A stretch of 54,281 bases of DNA from Paenibacillus planticolens (GCF_013141725.1 NZ_WHNZ01000027.1:1-54281), one strand, 5' to 3'; positions 9,641 through 19,096 are shown, numbered from the stretch's first letter. Numbers and translations: made by a program. The notes: a model not told the origin generated them from the letters alone.

Positions 9641-10489
9641 TCATCCTTTTAATGCTCCGGCTGTTATCCCTCCTGTAATTTGTTTTTGGAAAATACTATA
9701 GAACACAATCGTCGGACCCATAGATATAATTAGGGCTGCGAAGAGTGGTCCCCACTCTGTTCTGTACTGCATTTCACCCTGCATGACCGCAATGGCTACC
9801 GGTATCGTATATTTGGTTGGATCATTGATCAGCACAAGTGCAAAGACATATTCATTCCAAATATTCAGCACGGTTATGATCGCTACAGACATCAATCCCG
9901 GCTTGGCAAGTGGAAGCATTATCCGAAAAAAGATGCCATAGTGGGAAGCACCGTCTATCGATGCGGCTTCTTCCAGTTCGCTTGGCAGCGATTTGAAAAA
10001 GCTGACCAAGACGAATACGGCAAACGGCACAGCTGTGACCATGTAAACTAAAATGAGGCCAAATAAATTGTTCGTCAGATGAAGATCATTCAGCAAAAAA
10101 AACAGGGGAATGATGCCAAGAAATGTTGGGATCATCATGTAGGAAAGATACGAATAGTACAGCAAGCCGTTTCCTCTGAACGTAAACCGGGCAATCACGT
10201 AAGCCGTTGTCGCCGATAAGAGCACTCCGAATATCGTGCTTACAAGTGTTACTACCAGCGAATTCATAAAATTATGGCCAAAATTATACTTCCCCCACAC
10301 GTACGAAAAATTGGACCAAAGCAGAGGCAGCTTCGGTATATCCCACGGTTTCCCCAAGAAAAACTGCTGGTTGTCTTTCAAGGCGCTGAGGATCGTCCAG
10401 ATGAGCGGATAAAGAACACATACCGCCCAGGCGATTAGAATGAATTTGAAAAACATCCGAAATACAGGATTGACGGTACCTTGACTCAT
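9641..10489 (-). CDS. CUT1-family carbohydrate ABC transporter permease (MalG type)
   Basis: 282 residues, the usual length for MalG-like inner-membrane permeases. About six hydrophobic segments are visible, with the cytoplasmic EAA loop around residue 185 (EEAASIDGASHYGIFFRI) that docks the ATPase. It starts 13 nt after the partner permease and ends 11 nt before the GH31 gene, so transporter and enzyme are likely co-expressed. The likely substrate is an oligosaccharide released by the secreted enzymes (inference). No MsmX/MalK-type ATPase is encoded here, as is common in Bacillota, where one ATPase serves many CUT1 importers. Confidence 0.95.
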   Translation of the reverse strand: MSQGTVNPVFRMFFKFILIAWAVCVLYPLIWTILSALKDNQQFFLGKPWDIPKLPLLWSNFSYVWGKYNFGHNFMNSLVVTLVSTIFGVLLSATTAYVIARFTFRGNGLLYYSYLSYMMIPTFLGIIPLFFLLNDLHLTNNLFGLILVYMVTAVPFAVFVLVSFFKSLPSELEEAASIDGASHYGIFFRIMLPLAKPGLMSVAIITVLNIWNEYVFALVLINDPTKYTIPVAIAVMQGEMQYRTEWGPLFAALIISMGPTIVFYSIFQKQITGGITAGALKG

Positions 10490-10502
10490 ATGAAAAACCC
10501 CT

Positions 10503-11456
10503 CTACGTTAATTCAATTGTTTCTCTCTTCATCAGCCTCTGAAGAGTTGCTGTGGTGATTAAAGAGAGCACCAAAATGAGGACGCCAATCGCAGACGCGT
10601 AACTGAATTTGCCAAATTTGAAAGCATTCAAATACAAATAGGAGCCCATAACCTGGGTGGCATTATCTACTCCGCCTTCGAAGGTCATTATAGTTACGAT
10701 GACGAACGACCCATTGAGTGTCGTCATTACAATCCATACTACGGAAGTCTTGATTTGTTCCCACGAAAGGGGAAGCGTAATCAACCAGAATTGATTCCAC
10801 TGCGACGCTCCGTCAATCTCGGCGGATTCAAATAACGACGATGGAATGCTGAGAATACCGGCGACCAGTAAAAGAATCGTAAAACCTACACCTGCCCAGA
10901 TCGAAGGCGGCAGCAGGGCGAATATCGACCATTTATCGCCTAACCAGGCGAAATCAAACTTTTTATTTGTAAATAGGGAGATAAAAGAATTTAAAAATCC
11001 AAGGTTCGGATTATACACATAGCGCCAGAGAACCCCGACGACAACGACGGAAAGCACATTAGGCAGAAAGAAAACGATACGGTAAAACCCTGAACCGCGA
11101 ATGCCCAAACGCGTTAGTGCTACCGCGAAGAACATGGACAAAACCATAAAACCAATGACTTTACCGAAGACCAGAATATAGTCGTTGCGAATCGTCTTTG
11201 GGATCACACTGTCATCCAACATATCCTTGAAATTTCCAAGGCCGATGAAGTTATACGTTTCGGAACCGCCCGACCAATCAAATAGACTAAGGTAAATGCC
11301 CTTGAACATCGGATAAACGGTAAACACGAGATATAGAAGCAAAGTTGGAAGGATAAAGGAAAGAATGAACATATTCCGCTTCATCTTCGCCGTACTGATT
11401 CTCTCGCTTGCCTTTCGCTCTATCCCGGCAGGTGTGGTTGTGTTGCTTCCTTTCAT
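10503..11456 (-). CDS. CUT1-family carbohydrate ABC transporter permease (MalF type)
   Basis: 317 residues from the ATG at 11456, chosen because GGAGG lies 6 nt upstream; a TTG four codons earlier is in frame but overlaps that SD. The protein has a hydrophilic N-terminus, six membrane segments and the EAA-type loop (ESAEIDGASQWNQFWLI). It forms the heterodimeric channel with the next gene and receives sugar from the binding lipoprotein encoded upstream. An intercistronic stem-loop separates it from that binding-protein gene. Confidence 0.95.
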   Translation of the reverse strand: MKGSNTTTPAGIERKASERISTAKMKRNMFILSFILPTLLLYLVFTVYPMFKGIYLSLFDWSGGSETYNFIGLGNFKDMLDDSVIPKTIRNDYILVFGKVIGFMVLSMFFAVALTRLGIRGSGFYRIVFFLPNVLSVVVVGVLWRYVYNPNLGFLNSFISLFTNKKFDFAWLGDKWSIFALLPPSIWAGVGFTILLLVAGILSIPSSLFESAEIDGASQWNQFWLITLPLSWEQIKTSVVWIVMTTLNGSFVIVTIMTFEGGVDNATQVMGSYLYLNAFKFGKFSYASAIGVLILVLSLITTATLQRLMKRETIELT

Positions 11457-11482
11457 ACTTGCCTCCAATCTAAGCTTCTGAA

Positions 11483-11519
11483 TGATAATAAGGGAATCGG
11501 AAGTGTTCCCTTATTATCA
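11483..11519 (-). other. Perfect 14-bp stem-loop between binding-protein and permease genes
   Basis: TGATAATAAGGGAA (11483-11496) and TTCCCTTATTATCA (11506-11519) are exact inverse complements around a 9-nt loop, 18 nt after the binding-protein stop. No U-run follows on the coding strand. Known precedent: in malE-malF-type operons such structures protect the 5' segment from 3' exonucleases and raise binding-protein over permease levels. That role is inferred here. Confidence 0.75.
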
Positions 11520-11537
11520 CTCCAAACTTGTTACTCT

Positions 11538-12929
11538 TTATTTTTTTTCTTTGGAACGAATTTTATCGGTAGCCTCTTCCATACGATCTGACCACTGCTG
11601 CGGTGTAATTTCACCTTTCGTAAGAGCGAGCGTTGCGTTGTTTCTTGCTGTTACAAGCTCCTCAGGAATAACAACCTCAGGCGCAACGACCGTGTTTGGT
11701 GAATTATAGAATTTGGATGCTTCTTTCGTTAGCGCCGGTGCATTCGTACCTTCAAGATCTGCCTTGATGTTAGCAGGGGCTTTGGAAAGCTCAGCCCATA
11801 ATTTACTCTCTTTTTCTGTGAAAATGAATTGCATGAATGCTTTAGCCGCCTCAGGATTTTTCGCTTTCTTCGCGATGGCAACGGTGGAAGTGTAAGGATT
11901 CGCTACGAACTTGCCGCCTTTGTCTTGGCCGATGGAAGGCAAGAATCCGAATTCGAATCCGGCTGGAATATCCTTCGCCATCTCGCTTTCAACCCAAATG
12001 CCTGTCGGAATGAAAGCTGCTTTATGCTGCAGCCATTGCGTTTGGGAATCCGTGTGATTCAGAGCCGGTGATCCTTTGTCGATGAGCCCTTTGTCTCTCA
12101 TTTGCACAATTCTATCCAGAGATTTCATCACAGGCTCGCTCTTCCAAACACCCTTTTCGAGAGAATTAATTTTCTTGAAAATGGATGTGTCATAGTTGTT
12201 CATCGCAATAATCGTAGGGTCTAGCAATCCGCCGTTGATGTAGTACGGATAAACTCCTGTATGGATATAATCGCTCATTTTGCCATCTGCTTTAATTTTC
12301 TCGCCTAAATCCATGAAGCTTTGGAAGTCTACAGGCGCTTCCCAGCCTTTACTTTTGAATAACGCTTTGTCGTAGAACGTGCCCCATGAACCGAAAACGA
12401 GCGGAACAGCGAAGGCTTTACCCGGTTTGTACTCCTCAGGTTGAGCGATCAAGAGATCAAGAATCTTCTTTCCGTCTACGTTCTTGGCATCCTTCAGCCA
12501 GTCCGTAATATCCATCAGTTGGTCATCCGTTACCATCTGTCTAGTGTTAGAGCCCGCTCCGTCGATGTAAACAAAATCAGGCGGATTCCCTTGCAGCCAG
12601 CGCGGTTTCATTTGATCGTTGATTTTGGCGCCTGCGGATTCCTTGATCTTCAAATCGGGATTCTGCTTTTGGAACTCAGCGATAGCTTGTTTCCACCACG
12701 CATCGCCGTATCCGCCGACAAAATATTGAATTTCAAAGTCACCGGCAAGCTTTGTTCCTTCAGGTTTAGCACTGGCAGCAGGTTTAACGCTCTCCACCGG
12801 TTTGGTACTGTCGGCCGGCTTTACTGACGCACTTGTCGTAGTCGCATTGTTACTTCCGCAGCCTGTCATAGCAAGTAAAACTGTCGATAGCACCATACCC
12901 CATGCCATTGTTTTTTTTGGCTTCATCAT
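11538..12929 (-). CDS. CUT1-type extracellular sugar-binding lipoprotein
   Basis: 463 residues from the ATG at 12929, with GGGAGG 8 nt upstream; an upstream in-frame extension lacks an SD and would bury the signal peptide. Lipoprotein signal with the acylated Cys at residue 24 (AMTGCGS), then a low-complexity KP/S linker with repeated VKPA-like steps (about 30-60), then a family-1 solute-binding fold (IQYFVGGYGDAWWKQAI, later GSWGTFYDKALFKSKGW). It delivers a carbohydrate to the two permeases encoded just downstream. Confidence 0.94.
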   Translation of the reverse strand: MMKPKKTMAWGMVLSTVLLAMTGCGSNNATTTSASVKPADSTKPVESVKPAASAKPEGTKLAGDFEIQYFVGGYGDAWWKQAIAEFQKQNPDLKIKESAGAKINDQMKPRWLQGNPPDFVYIDGAGSNTRQMVTDDQLMDITDWLKDAKNVDGKKILDLLIAQPEEYKPGKAFAVPLVFGSWGTFYDKALFKSKGWEAPVDFQSFMDLGEKIKADGKMSDYIHTGVYPYYINGGLLDPTIIAMNNYDTSIFKKINSLEKGVWKSEPVMKSLDRIVQMRDKGLIDKGSPALNHTDSQTQWLQHKAAFIPTGIWVESEMAKDIPAGFEFGFLPSIGQDKGGKFVANPYTSTVAIAKKAKNPEAAKAFMQFIFTEKESKLWAELSKAPANIKADLEGTNAPALTKEASKFYNSPNTVVAPEVVIPEELVTARNNATLALTKGEITPQQWSDRMEEATDKIRSKEKK

Positions 12930-13015
12930 CGTAAAGACCTCCCTAGAATTTTGCGGTGCCAACATGATTGGATAGCATCCGCTTCTACTCATTTCCAATT
13001 CCTTCGTACACCTTA

Positions 13016-13044
13016 ATCATAGTAATTTTCACGGTATTCAACCA
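13016..13044 (-). promoter_or_regulatory. Candidate promoter for the CUT1 transporter-GH31-GH20 transcript
   Basis: Reading the minus strand, TATGAT (13016-13021) is preceded by 17 bp and TGGTTG (13039-13044). The -10 is good and the -35 poor, as expected for an activator-dependent promoter such as one driven by a YesN-type regulator (inference). It lies about 90 nt upstream of the binding-protein start. Confidence 0.35.
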
Positions 13045-13238
13045 TTGATTAAATGACTGTAAATAGTTAAAAAAGTATTGTCTTTGGGTACGTTGTTGTA
13101 AAATGTAGTTCCCACAACTTTGCGATCCAGTAAATCTGGAGGAAGCTGCTCCTCAAAATCACGGGGCCATGGTTGCAGCAAACTCAAGAAAACGGTCATC
13201 AGTGCCAAAAGCAAAGAAGCTAAGCTCATACAAGCCAC
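13038..13238 (-). CDS. Possible small secreted or membrane protein (66 aa), unrecognised
   Basis: This small frame lies in the 414-bp gap between two binding-protein genes. It begins with GTG (or ATG three codons later) behind GGAG, and encodes a hydrophobic N-terminal stretch (MSLASLLLALMTVFLSLLQ) followed by about 45 polar residues. It could be a small exported peptide or simply leader DNA. It overlaps the candidate promoter of the next gene, which argues against it. Apart from this frame and that promoter I see nothing in the gap. Confidence 0.25.
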   Translation of the reverse strand: MACMSLASLLLALMTVFLSLLQPWPRDFEEQLPPDLLDRKVVGTTFYNNVPKDNTFLTIYSHLING

Positions 13239-13343
13239 TTAGCTCCGTTCACATTCGACTATTCAGTTTTTTCTACCGTTTAGAATCAGTCCCGCATATC
13301 CATCTTGACTTCATTTGAGACAACCACTTTGCATTTACTTGCC

Positions 13344-14618
13344 TCAGCGGCTTTTGTCGAGAGCGATCTGCTGCAGCCGGTCAAGCGCTTGTTTGGGCGT
13401 CATCTGGCCGAGCAAAACCGTTTGCCCCATATTTCTGGTTGCATTCAGAACGGCAGACCATGCGGGATTATTGATGGGGTAAAACTTTGCGCTTTTAATG
13501 GAGTCTAAATTTTGTTTCATGGATGGATCATTAGCGGCCAATTTGCTGCCTACCGTACGAATGGTAGGAAGAAATCCTTCCCGGAGAACGAATTCTTCGT
13601 AACGCCCGTCCTCATAAATAAAATCCAGAAATTTAGACAACGCTTCCTTGTTCGTGTGATCGGTTTTGAAAGACATCCATACGTCCTGCACACCCAGTAC
13701 TAGAGGCGTCTGTCCCTCTTTCACCGGGATCGGTCCTTTCGCCCATTTCAGCCCTGGATACTCATGCGGAACGACGGCTTCAAAATAGTTGCCGGAAATC
13801 AGCATCCCAAGCTTGCCGTTTCCCAGAATCCGCTGTTTTTCATCGCGTGTTGTCACCGCGGGTTCCGGGTCCGTTAAACCGTCTTCGTAAAGATTTTTTA
13901 GAAACGTGATGCCTTCCACATTCTCAGGCGAATTGATCGCCCACTCGCCATCCTTCATCCAACCTCCGCCGGCACCATAGAAAAAGTAAGAAAGATACGC
14001 CCAAATTTCATTATCCGTCAAGTCGACGCCGAAGCCATCCACTTGCTTCGTATTCTTGATTTTGCGCGCATCCTCCTCCAGATCTCTCCAAGTTTTCGGC
14101 GGCTCTGTAAGGCCAACCTCATTGAAAATATCTTTGTTATAATACAGTTCCCTGATTGTCGTTACATAGGGCACTGTGTATTGCTTGCCAAGCATTCTGC
14201 CGCTGTCCATCAAATAGGGATAAAACTTATCCTTCAGTTCAGTCGAAAGAATATCGTCCATGCTGTTCAGCAGTCCATCCTTTGCGAAATGGGCGTAAAT
14301 GTTCGTGAGCAGCAAATCCGGAGGCTGGTTGCGGCTGATCATCGTATTATAAGCGCTATCCAAAATATCCCAATTAATGACCTGCAGCTCCACCTTGATG
14401 TTCGGATATTTCGTTTCGAATTCTTTCACCACATTTTCAAAATAAGGCTTAGTCGACGTGCTGTACTCAGCAGCCACAAACGTAATCATCGCCTTCGCGT
14501 CGGGGTCGGACGTAACCGGATGGAGAACGTCCTCGCTGATGCATCCGGTGAATACAATAGCCGTCAGTTGCAGAAGTAAAAGCGACCAAGCCGTTTTTGT
14601 TTTACCTGTTTGACTCAT
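13344..14618 (-). CDS. Second CUT1-type extracellular sugar-binding lipoprotein, coupled to the sensory genes
   Basis: 424 residues with a lipoprotein signal (Cys26 in VFTGCIS) and a family-1 solute-binding fold (ITFVAAEYSTSTKPYFENVV, later YVTTIRELYYNKDIF). The start ATG has GGGGG upstream. It begins only 26 nt after the membrane-anchored binding protein of the sensor unit and has no permease pair of its own nearby. It may share the permeases at 9641-11456, giving the importer a second specificity, or act in sensing; both are inferences. Confidence 0.92.
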   Translation of the reverse strand: MSQTGKTKTAWSLLLLQLTAIVFTGCISEDVLHPVTSDPDAKAMITFVAAEYSTSTKPYFENVVKEFETKYPNIKVELQVINWDILDSAYNTMISRNQPPDLLLTNIYAHFAKDGLLNSMDDILSTELKDKFYPYLMDSGRMLGKQYTVPYVTTIRELYYNKDIFNEVGLTEPPKTWRDLEEDARKIKNTKQVDGFGVDLTDNEIWAYLSYFFYGAGGGWMKDGEWAINSPENVEGITFLKNLYEDGLTDPEPAVTTRDEKQRILGNGKLGMLISGNYFEAVVPHEYPGLKWAKGPIPVKEGQTPLVLGVQDVWMSFKTDHTNKEALSKFLDFIYEDGRYEEFVLREGFLPTIRTVGSKLAANDPSMKQNLDSIKSAKFYPINNPAWSAVLNATRNMGQTVLLGQMTPKQALDRLQQIALDKSR

Positions 14619-14644
14619 GATTGGATCCCCCTTCCATCATTTCC

Positions 14645-15634
14645 CTACTTTTCCACCAAAGGAAAGAGAAGCTCCTGATTTTCTTGGGTGTACATGTTTT
14701 CTTTGGTTATGACATGGGCGTCTATACTCACTTTGGGGTCCACTTTTATACCGGACAAAGCCTGCACCGCCGTTTCAACGGACAAATACCCCATATTGAA
14801 CGGCTTTTGCACGATTGTGGCCTTGATAACCCCTTCTTCCAACAGCTTGATTTCATAAATAGAGCTGTCAAAACCGACGATTTTAATGTGATCCTCCCAT
14901 TTTTTTTCTTTGATTGCCCTGGCTGCCCCTAAAGTGGCCTTTTCATTCAAACCTGCAATACCTTTGATATTCGGATACATGGCCAGCAGATGTTTGACCT
15001 GTTCATAGGCCGCATCCTCTGTACCGTCAAACTCGTAATTGCCTGCATATTCCACACCGGGAAAATCAGCGATGGCTTCCTTAAACCCGCTCACTCGCTC
15101 TTTCTCGGCTATCGATTGCTGATTGCCGCCGAGGGTCATCACGCCAAATAGTTGACTGTTTTGTCCTCCTGCCAAGAAGACCCCGGCTTTTCTCCCCGCT
15201 TCGAAATTGTCGGTTGCAATTAGGCTTGCTTCTGTATGGGTATAGACCGGCGAATCGATCAAGATGAGTTTCGTTCCGGACTCTTTTATTTTTGTGGCGG
15301 CAGGTGCAAGCCTCTCATAGTCTGTTGCAGCGAGAATGATAGCGTCAGGCTTCTTCAGCAGCGCTTCATCCACATTCCGGATTTGTCCTGCGGTATCCGT
15401 TTCCGATACCGGCCCCGTTATATCGATATTGACAGCAAGCTCCTTCGCTGCCGCCTTTACGCCTGCACTAACCATCTGCCAATAATCCGAGCGAACGTTG
15501 TTCGTTTTTAGGACGACAGCGATCTCGAGCTTTCTTGGATTCGTAATACGCAGCATCTCCATGCTGGCTACCACGACAAAACCAATCACGATCACAGACA
15601 GCACTGCCAAGAAAACCGGCCTTTTAACGGTCAT
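14645..15634 (-). CDS. Membrane-anchored periplasmic-binding-protein-like sugar sensor (ribose-binding PBP1 type)
   Basis: 329 residues from the ATG at 15634, with AAAGGAG 6 nt upstream. The start overlaps the end of the kinase gene by 11 nt, so translation is probably coupled. An N-terminal membrane segment (about 6-25) lacks a lipobox Cys, so the protein should stay anchored. The rest is a PBP1/RbsB fold (LEIAVVLKTNNVRSDYWQMV, ATDNFEAGRKAG, IAGLNEKATLGAARAI). Known precedent: AraPST, GanPST and XynDCX of Geobacillus, where a sugar-binding protein signals through a YesM-like kinase. The same role is inferred here from the RR-HK-PBP order. Confidence 0.9.
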   Translation of the reverse strand: MTVKRPVFLAVLSVIVIGFVVVASMEMLRITNPRKLEIAVVLKTNNVRSDYWQMVSAGVKAAAKELAVNIDITGPVSETDTAGQIRNVDEALLKKPDAIILAATDYERLAPAATKIKESGTKLILIDSPVYTHTEASLIATDNFEAGRKAGVFLAGGQNSQLFGVMTLGGNQQSIAEKERVSGFKEAIADFPGVEYAGNYEFDGTEDAAYEQVKHLLAMYPNIKGIAGLNEKATLGAARAIKEKKWEDHIKIVGFDSSIYEIKLLEEGVIKATIVQKPFNMGYLSVETAVQALSGIKVDPKVSIDAHVITKENMYTQENQELLFPLVEK

Positions 15635-17420
15635 CGGCGACTCCTTTCTGGGCACATTTGGGGAGCACAATCCGAACCTCCGTACCTTCCCACTTTTCAC
15701 TTTTAAACGTAAGGCCAAACTCATTTCCGAATAGTTTGATCCGTTCGTTCACATTACTGACTCCGATCCCTTTGACGACGCCATCTCTCACTTTCAGAAT
15801 GTGATCCAGCTTGTCCGGCTCCATGCCGACTCCGTTATCGGCGACGACAAACACAATGGTATCTCCGTCTTCTTTTCCTGTTATTTTAACTAAACCGGGC
15901 TCCAAACTGTTCTTGATCCCATGATAAATCGCATTCTCAACGATCGGCTGTAAAATAATTTTCGGAATATGGACCTCCAGAATCCCAGGATCAACCTCAA
16001 TCTGAAAATCAAGCTTATCCTTATATCTCATTGATTGAATCAACAAATAATTGGTGATGTGCTCAATCTCAACCCGAACGGAAACGGTTTCATTATTTTT
16101 ATTAATAATCGCGCGAAACAGCTTGGCAAGCGAAGAAGTCATCTGGACAACCTCGTCATGCTTTTTACGCTCCGCCATCCAGATGATGGAATCCAGCGTA
16201 TTATACAAGAAATGAGGATTAATTTGCGCCTCAAGCAGCTTCATCTCGCTCTTTCGTTTGCTTTCCTCATTCTGAATGATTTGATTCATTAAATCTTTGA
16301 TTCGGCCGACCATGATATTGAAAGTTTGACCCAATTGTCCGATTTCATTCTCGCTGCGGAATTCCGAACGAATGCTGAAGTCTCCTTTTTCCACTTGCTT
16401 CATATTACTCTGCAGCAGCTTGATTGGCCGTGAGAGGTGGCGGGAAATAAAGAAAGAGAGATAGAGCGCGATAACTAAAGCCAGAATTGTCCATAAAAAA
16501 TACGAAATATTAATCTGATACTGGTTGGCAATGAGTTCATTGGCATAGGCGACCCCGACAATTTTCCAACCGAAGTGCGTCTCTTGGATCGTATAGATCC
16601 GTTTTTTGTTGCCATCCCCCGTAACGAAGCTGCCGCTGCCGGACTGTTTGACCTCATCAATCATTTCCGCTTTTAAATTACTGTTAATCAACTTCTGCTG
16701 CGGGTGATACACGATGCTGCCATCCTTATCGAGGATGAAAACATACCCTCTTTTGCCCAGATTAATATGATTGCAAATTTCGCCTAAGACATTTAAGTTG
16801 AGATCAACCAGGAAAATACCTTCTCCCGTAATGCCGTCCGCACTTTTTAGTTCCCTGCTCAAGGAAACCACCCAACGGTACTCGTTCTGGATAATGTTTT
16901 GGACATGCGGAGCGGAAATGACGGATTTCCCGCCTTCGGCTTTTGCATTTTTGTACCATGGCTGTTCCTCAAAGTTGGCATTCGTATTCAGGCTTGTAAT
17001 CCGGCGGTCGGAGACGAATCGGTTATTGTAGCCAAAAACCATAATCGAAGCAATATCTTTACGGGTAATCAAAATGGACTGAAATAAATCGGATATTCGT
17101 TTCTCATACGGTCTGCGTTCTTCGTCACTAATAAAGCCCGTCCCTGTAATGTAATATTTCACGTCCTTATTCGTCGATGCGAGCATCGAGATATCTTCCA
17201 TATTGGTTATATAGGATTGAATATTGATATTCACCTGTTGGACGATTTCAGAAATATAGTGCTTCGAATTCATTTCCACCGCGTCAGCCGACAGATGGTA
17301 AGAAATGTAACTTGTGATCACGATGAGAAATAAAATCAAGCAAGAAAAAACGACCGAAATACTTGATTGAATGCTTCTAAATTTGAAAAGAAATGATCCG
17401 GCATCCCCTTCTTTTCTCAT
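15624..17420 (-). CDS. YesM-family sensor histidine kinase
   Basis: 598 residues. Membrane segment 1 at about 20-42, an extracellular double-Cache region (about 45-300), membrane segment 2 (306-326), HAMP (327-380), a His_kinase domain with phospho-acceptor H403 in INPHFLYNTLD, and an HATPase_c domain with N and G boxes (ENAIYHG, VADNGVGM). It starts 2 nt after the regulator stop, with its SD (AGGGAG) inside the end of that gene, and overlaps the following sensor gene by 11 nt. Together the three form a probable three-component sugar-sensing unit. Confidence 0.96.
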   Translation of the reverse strand: MRKEGDAGSFLFKFRSIQSSISVVFSCLILFLIVITSYISYHLSADAVEMNSKHYISEIVQQVNINIQSYITNMEDISMLASTNKDVKYYITGTGFISDEERRPYEKRISDLFQSILITRKDIASIMVFGYNNRFVSDRRITSLNTNANFEEQPWYKNAKAEGGKSVISAPHVQNIIQNEYRWVVSLSRELKSADGITGEGIFLVDLNLNVLGEICNHINLGKRGYVFILDKDGSIVYHPQQKLINSNLKAEMIDEVKQSGSGSFVTGDGNKKRIYTIQETHFGWKIVGVAYANELIANQYQINISYFLWTILALVIALYLSFFISRHLSRPIKLLQSNMKQVEKGDFSIRSEFRSENEIGQLGQTFNIMVGRIKDLMNQIIQNEESKRKSEMKLLEAQINPHFLYNTLDSIIWMAERKKHDEVVQMTSSLAKLFRAIINKNNETVSVRVEIEHITNYLLIQSMRYKDKLDFQIEVDPGILEVHIPKIILQPIVENAIYHGIKNSLEPGLVKITGKEDGDTIVFVVADNGVGMEPDKLDHILKVRDGVVKGIGVSNVNERIKLFGNEFGLTFKSEKWEGTEVRIVLPKCAQKGVADDR

Positions 17421-17422
17421 CC

Positions 17423-19039
17423 TTATTTCTCCCTCGATAACTTTTCTCGGTATTCCGTAGGGGTTGTCCCTGTATGTTTTTTAAATAACACACTAAAATA
17501 TTGAGGGTCGCTATAGCCAACTTTGGCCGCTACTTCATATGATTTTAGAGGAGTTTGCTGCAGGAAATCTTTGGCCTTATCAATCCGGACGCGTGTGACA
17601 TATTCCATGATGGTTTGTTCCTTATTTTGCTTAAACACGGTGCTGAAATAGCTTTTACTCAAATGGACATGCCGGCAAATCTCATCGACCGTAAGGTTCT
17701 CGTTCGAGTGGTGCTTTTCAATATAGTCAATTACACTCAGAACCTGCATTTTCGTCTGGTCGCTTCGTTGTTCTGAAATATACAAGATCGCTTCTTTGCA
17801 AATCGTTAGGAGCCACGTTTCAATTTCATCCAACGTTTCGAACCGGTTGATATCTTGCAGGACGATTTCATGCCCTTTAAAATGCATAACGTCGTTGCCT
17901 GCGAATTCATGAATCGTATTCATAATGGCGATAATGATCGACTGAATTTGTAGATAACAAGCCCACATTGGCATTAGCGAGGCTTTTAAATGGCTTATCA
18001 GTTGATCGATGAGAATTTGCGCTTCGCTCCGTGTTCCCGTTTTGATCAGTGTTGAAAACTTGCGATTCCATTCAATATCCAGCTGGTGAACGGGTGTATT
18101 GGCGCCTTCCATATCATCGATGGAGATGACCCTATTGTTACCAAGCAAAAATCTGTAGTCCAGTGCGGAAATAGCCCCTTTGTACGATAGAGGGAGCTCG
18201 TTTAACGTTTTGCACAGCACGCCAACGCCAACCGTAACGGTGAATTTCAAATATTTCTCCATGCAAAAGCGGATGACCTCAGCTAAGTTAAGCGCCGCTT
18301 CATAGGTCCCTTCTTCCCATTCCCCGTAAAAAATGACAGCCATGCGTTCTTCCCTCGTTCGAAAGACGATAGCCTCTTTTCCCTCCATCACTTCTTGAAC
18401 GATATTAAAGGCGGCGGATCGGAAAAGCTCTGGATCGTTCTGCCATTTTTCCTTTTTTATTTCATCGAAATTGTCAATGTCAATCGCGACAACCAGGTAT
18501 GGCGGAGCGATCAGCGGAAGGCCGAAATAGTGAAATCTTTCTTGAAGCCTGCTATCTCTCAGAGTGCCGCTTACAACTTGTTCAAGAAACCGTTCTCTTA
18601 ATAATGGCAAACTTTGATGAAGCTGCATCTTCAGAAGAGAGAGATTTTCGCGGTTTTCAGCTTCCTGATCCATTTCGATTTTCACTTTATCAAGCAGATT
18701 GCGAAGTTCGTTTGCCGTAATCGGTTTTACGATGAAATCGTGTACCTTAAGGCGCAGTGCTTTCTGCGCATAATCAAAATCGTCATGACCGGTTAAGATG
18801 ATCACCTTAATGTACGGATAGTTCAAATGAATTTGTCTGGTCAGTTCAATTCCGTCCATGAACGGCATGCAAATATCTGATAAAACAAGATCTGGCCTGA
18901 GTTCTGCAATAGCTTCCAGAGCTTCGCTGCCATTCCTGTAGTCTCCGATACACTCAAATCCGTGACTCTCCCACTCGATGCTCTCTTTGATGCCTTCCCT
19001 CACTTCGATTTCATCATCAACGATTACGATTCTATACAT
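17423..19039 (-). CDS. YesN-family response regulator (receiver + AraC-type DNA-binding domain)
   Basis: 538 residues from the ATG at 19039 (AGGGG upstream); a longer in-frame extension to 19162 would put 41 unrelated residues before the canonical MYRIVIVDDE start. Receiver with phospho-acceptor D55 (LVLSDICMP) and the conserved KP (about residue 105). A long middle region (140-430) typical of YesN proteins precedes a C-terminal pair of AraC helix-turn-helices (about 435-535, ending QYFSVLFKKHTGTTPTEYRE). Likely target: the nearby transporter and glycosidase promoters. A terminator-like hairpin sits in its leader. Confidence 0.95.
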   Translation of the reverse strand: MYRIVIVDDEIEVREGIKESIEWESHGFECIGDYRNGSEALEAIAELRPDLVLSDICMPFMDGIELTRQIHLNYPYIKVIILTGHDDFDYAQKALRLKVHDFIVKPITANELRNLLDKVKIEMDQEAENRENLSLLKMQLHQSLPLLRERFLEQVVSGTLRDSRLQERFHYFGLPLIAPPYLVVAIDIDNFDEIKKEKWQNDPELFRSAAFNIVQEVMEGKEAIVFRTREERMAVIFYGEWEEGTYEAALNLAEVIRFCMEKYLKFTVTVGVGVLCKTLNELPLSYKGAISALDYRFLLGNNRVISIDDMEGANTPVHQLDIEWNRKFSTLIKTGTRSEAQILIDQLISHLKASLMPMWACYLQIQSIIIAIMNTIHEFAGNDVMHFKGHEIVLQDINRFETLDEIETWLLTICKEAILYISEQRSDQTKMQVLSVIDYIEKHHSNENLTVDEICRHVHLSKSYFSTVFKQNKEQTIMEYVTRVRIDKAKDFLQQTPLKSYEVAAKVGYSDPQYFSVLFKKHTGTTPTEYREKLSREK

Positions 19040-19062
19040 GGTGTACACCCCTGTCTCTACAT

Positions 19063-19096
19063 AAAAAAACGGATTTCCGATATTTTCAGGAATCCG
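19063..19096 (-). terminator. Terminator-like hairpin inside the leader of the regulator gene
   Basis: On the minus strand CGGATTCC (19096-19089) and GGAAATCCG (19078-19070) pair over 8 bp with one bulged A, loop of 10, followed at once by seven T (19069-19063). It lies between the candidate -10 at 19178 and the regulator start at 19039, so it is either an attenuator or the end of the preceding sensor operon. Confidence 0.6.

Noticed and set aside
13095..13125. Copy of the 178-bp element core (TGTAGTTCCCACAAC)
   Set aside because: Only about 14 bp match and there is no partner core at 51 bp, so it may be chance.
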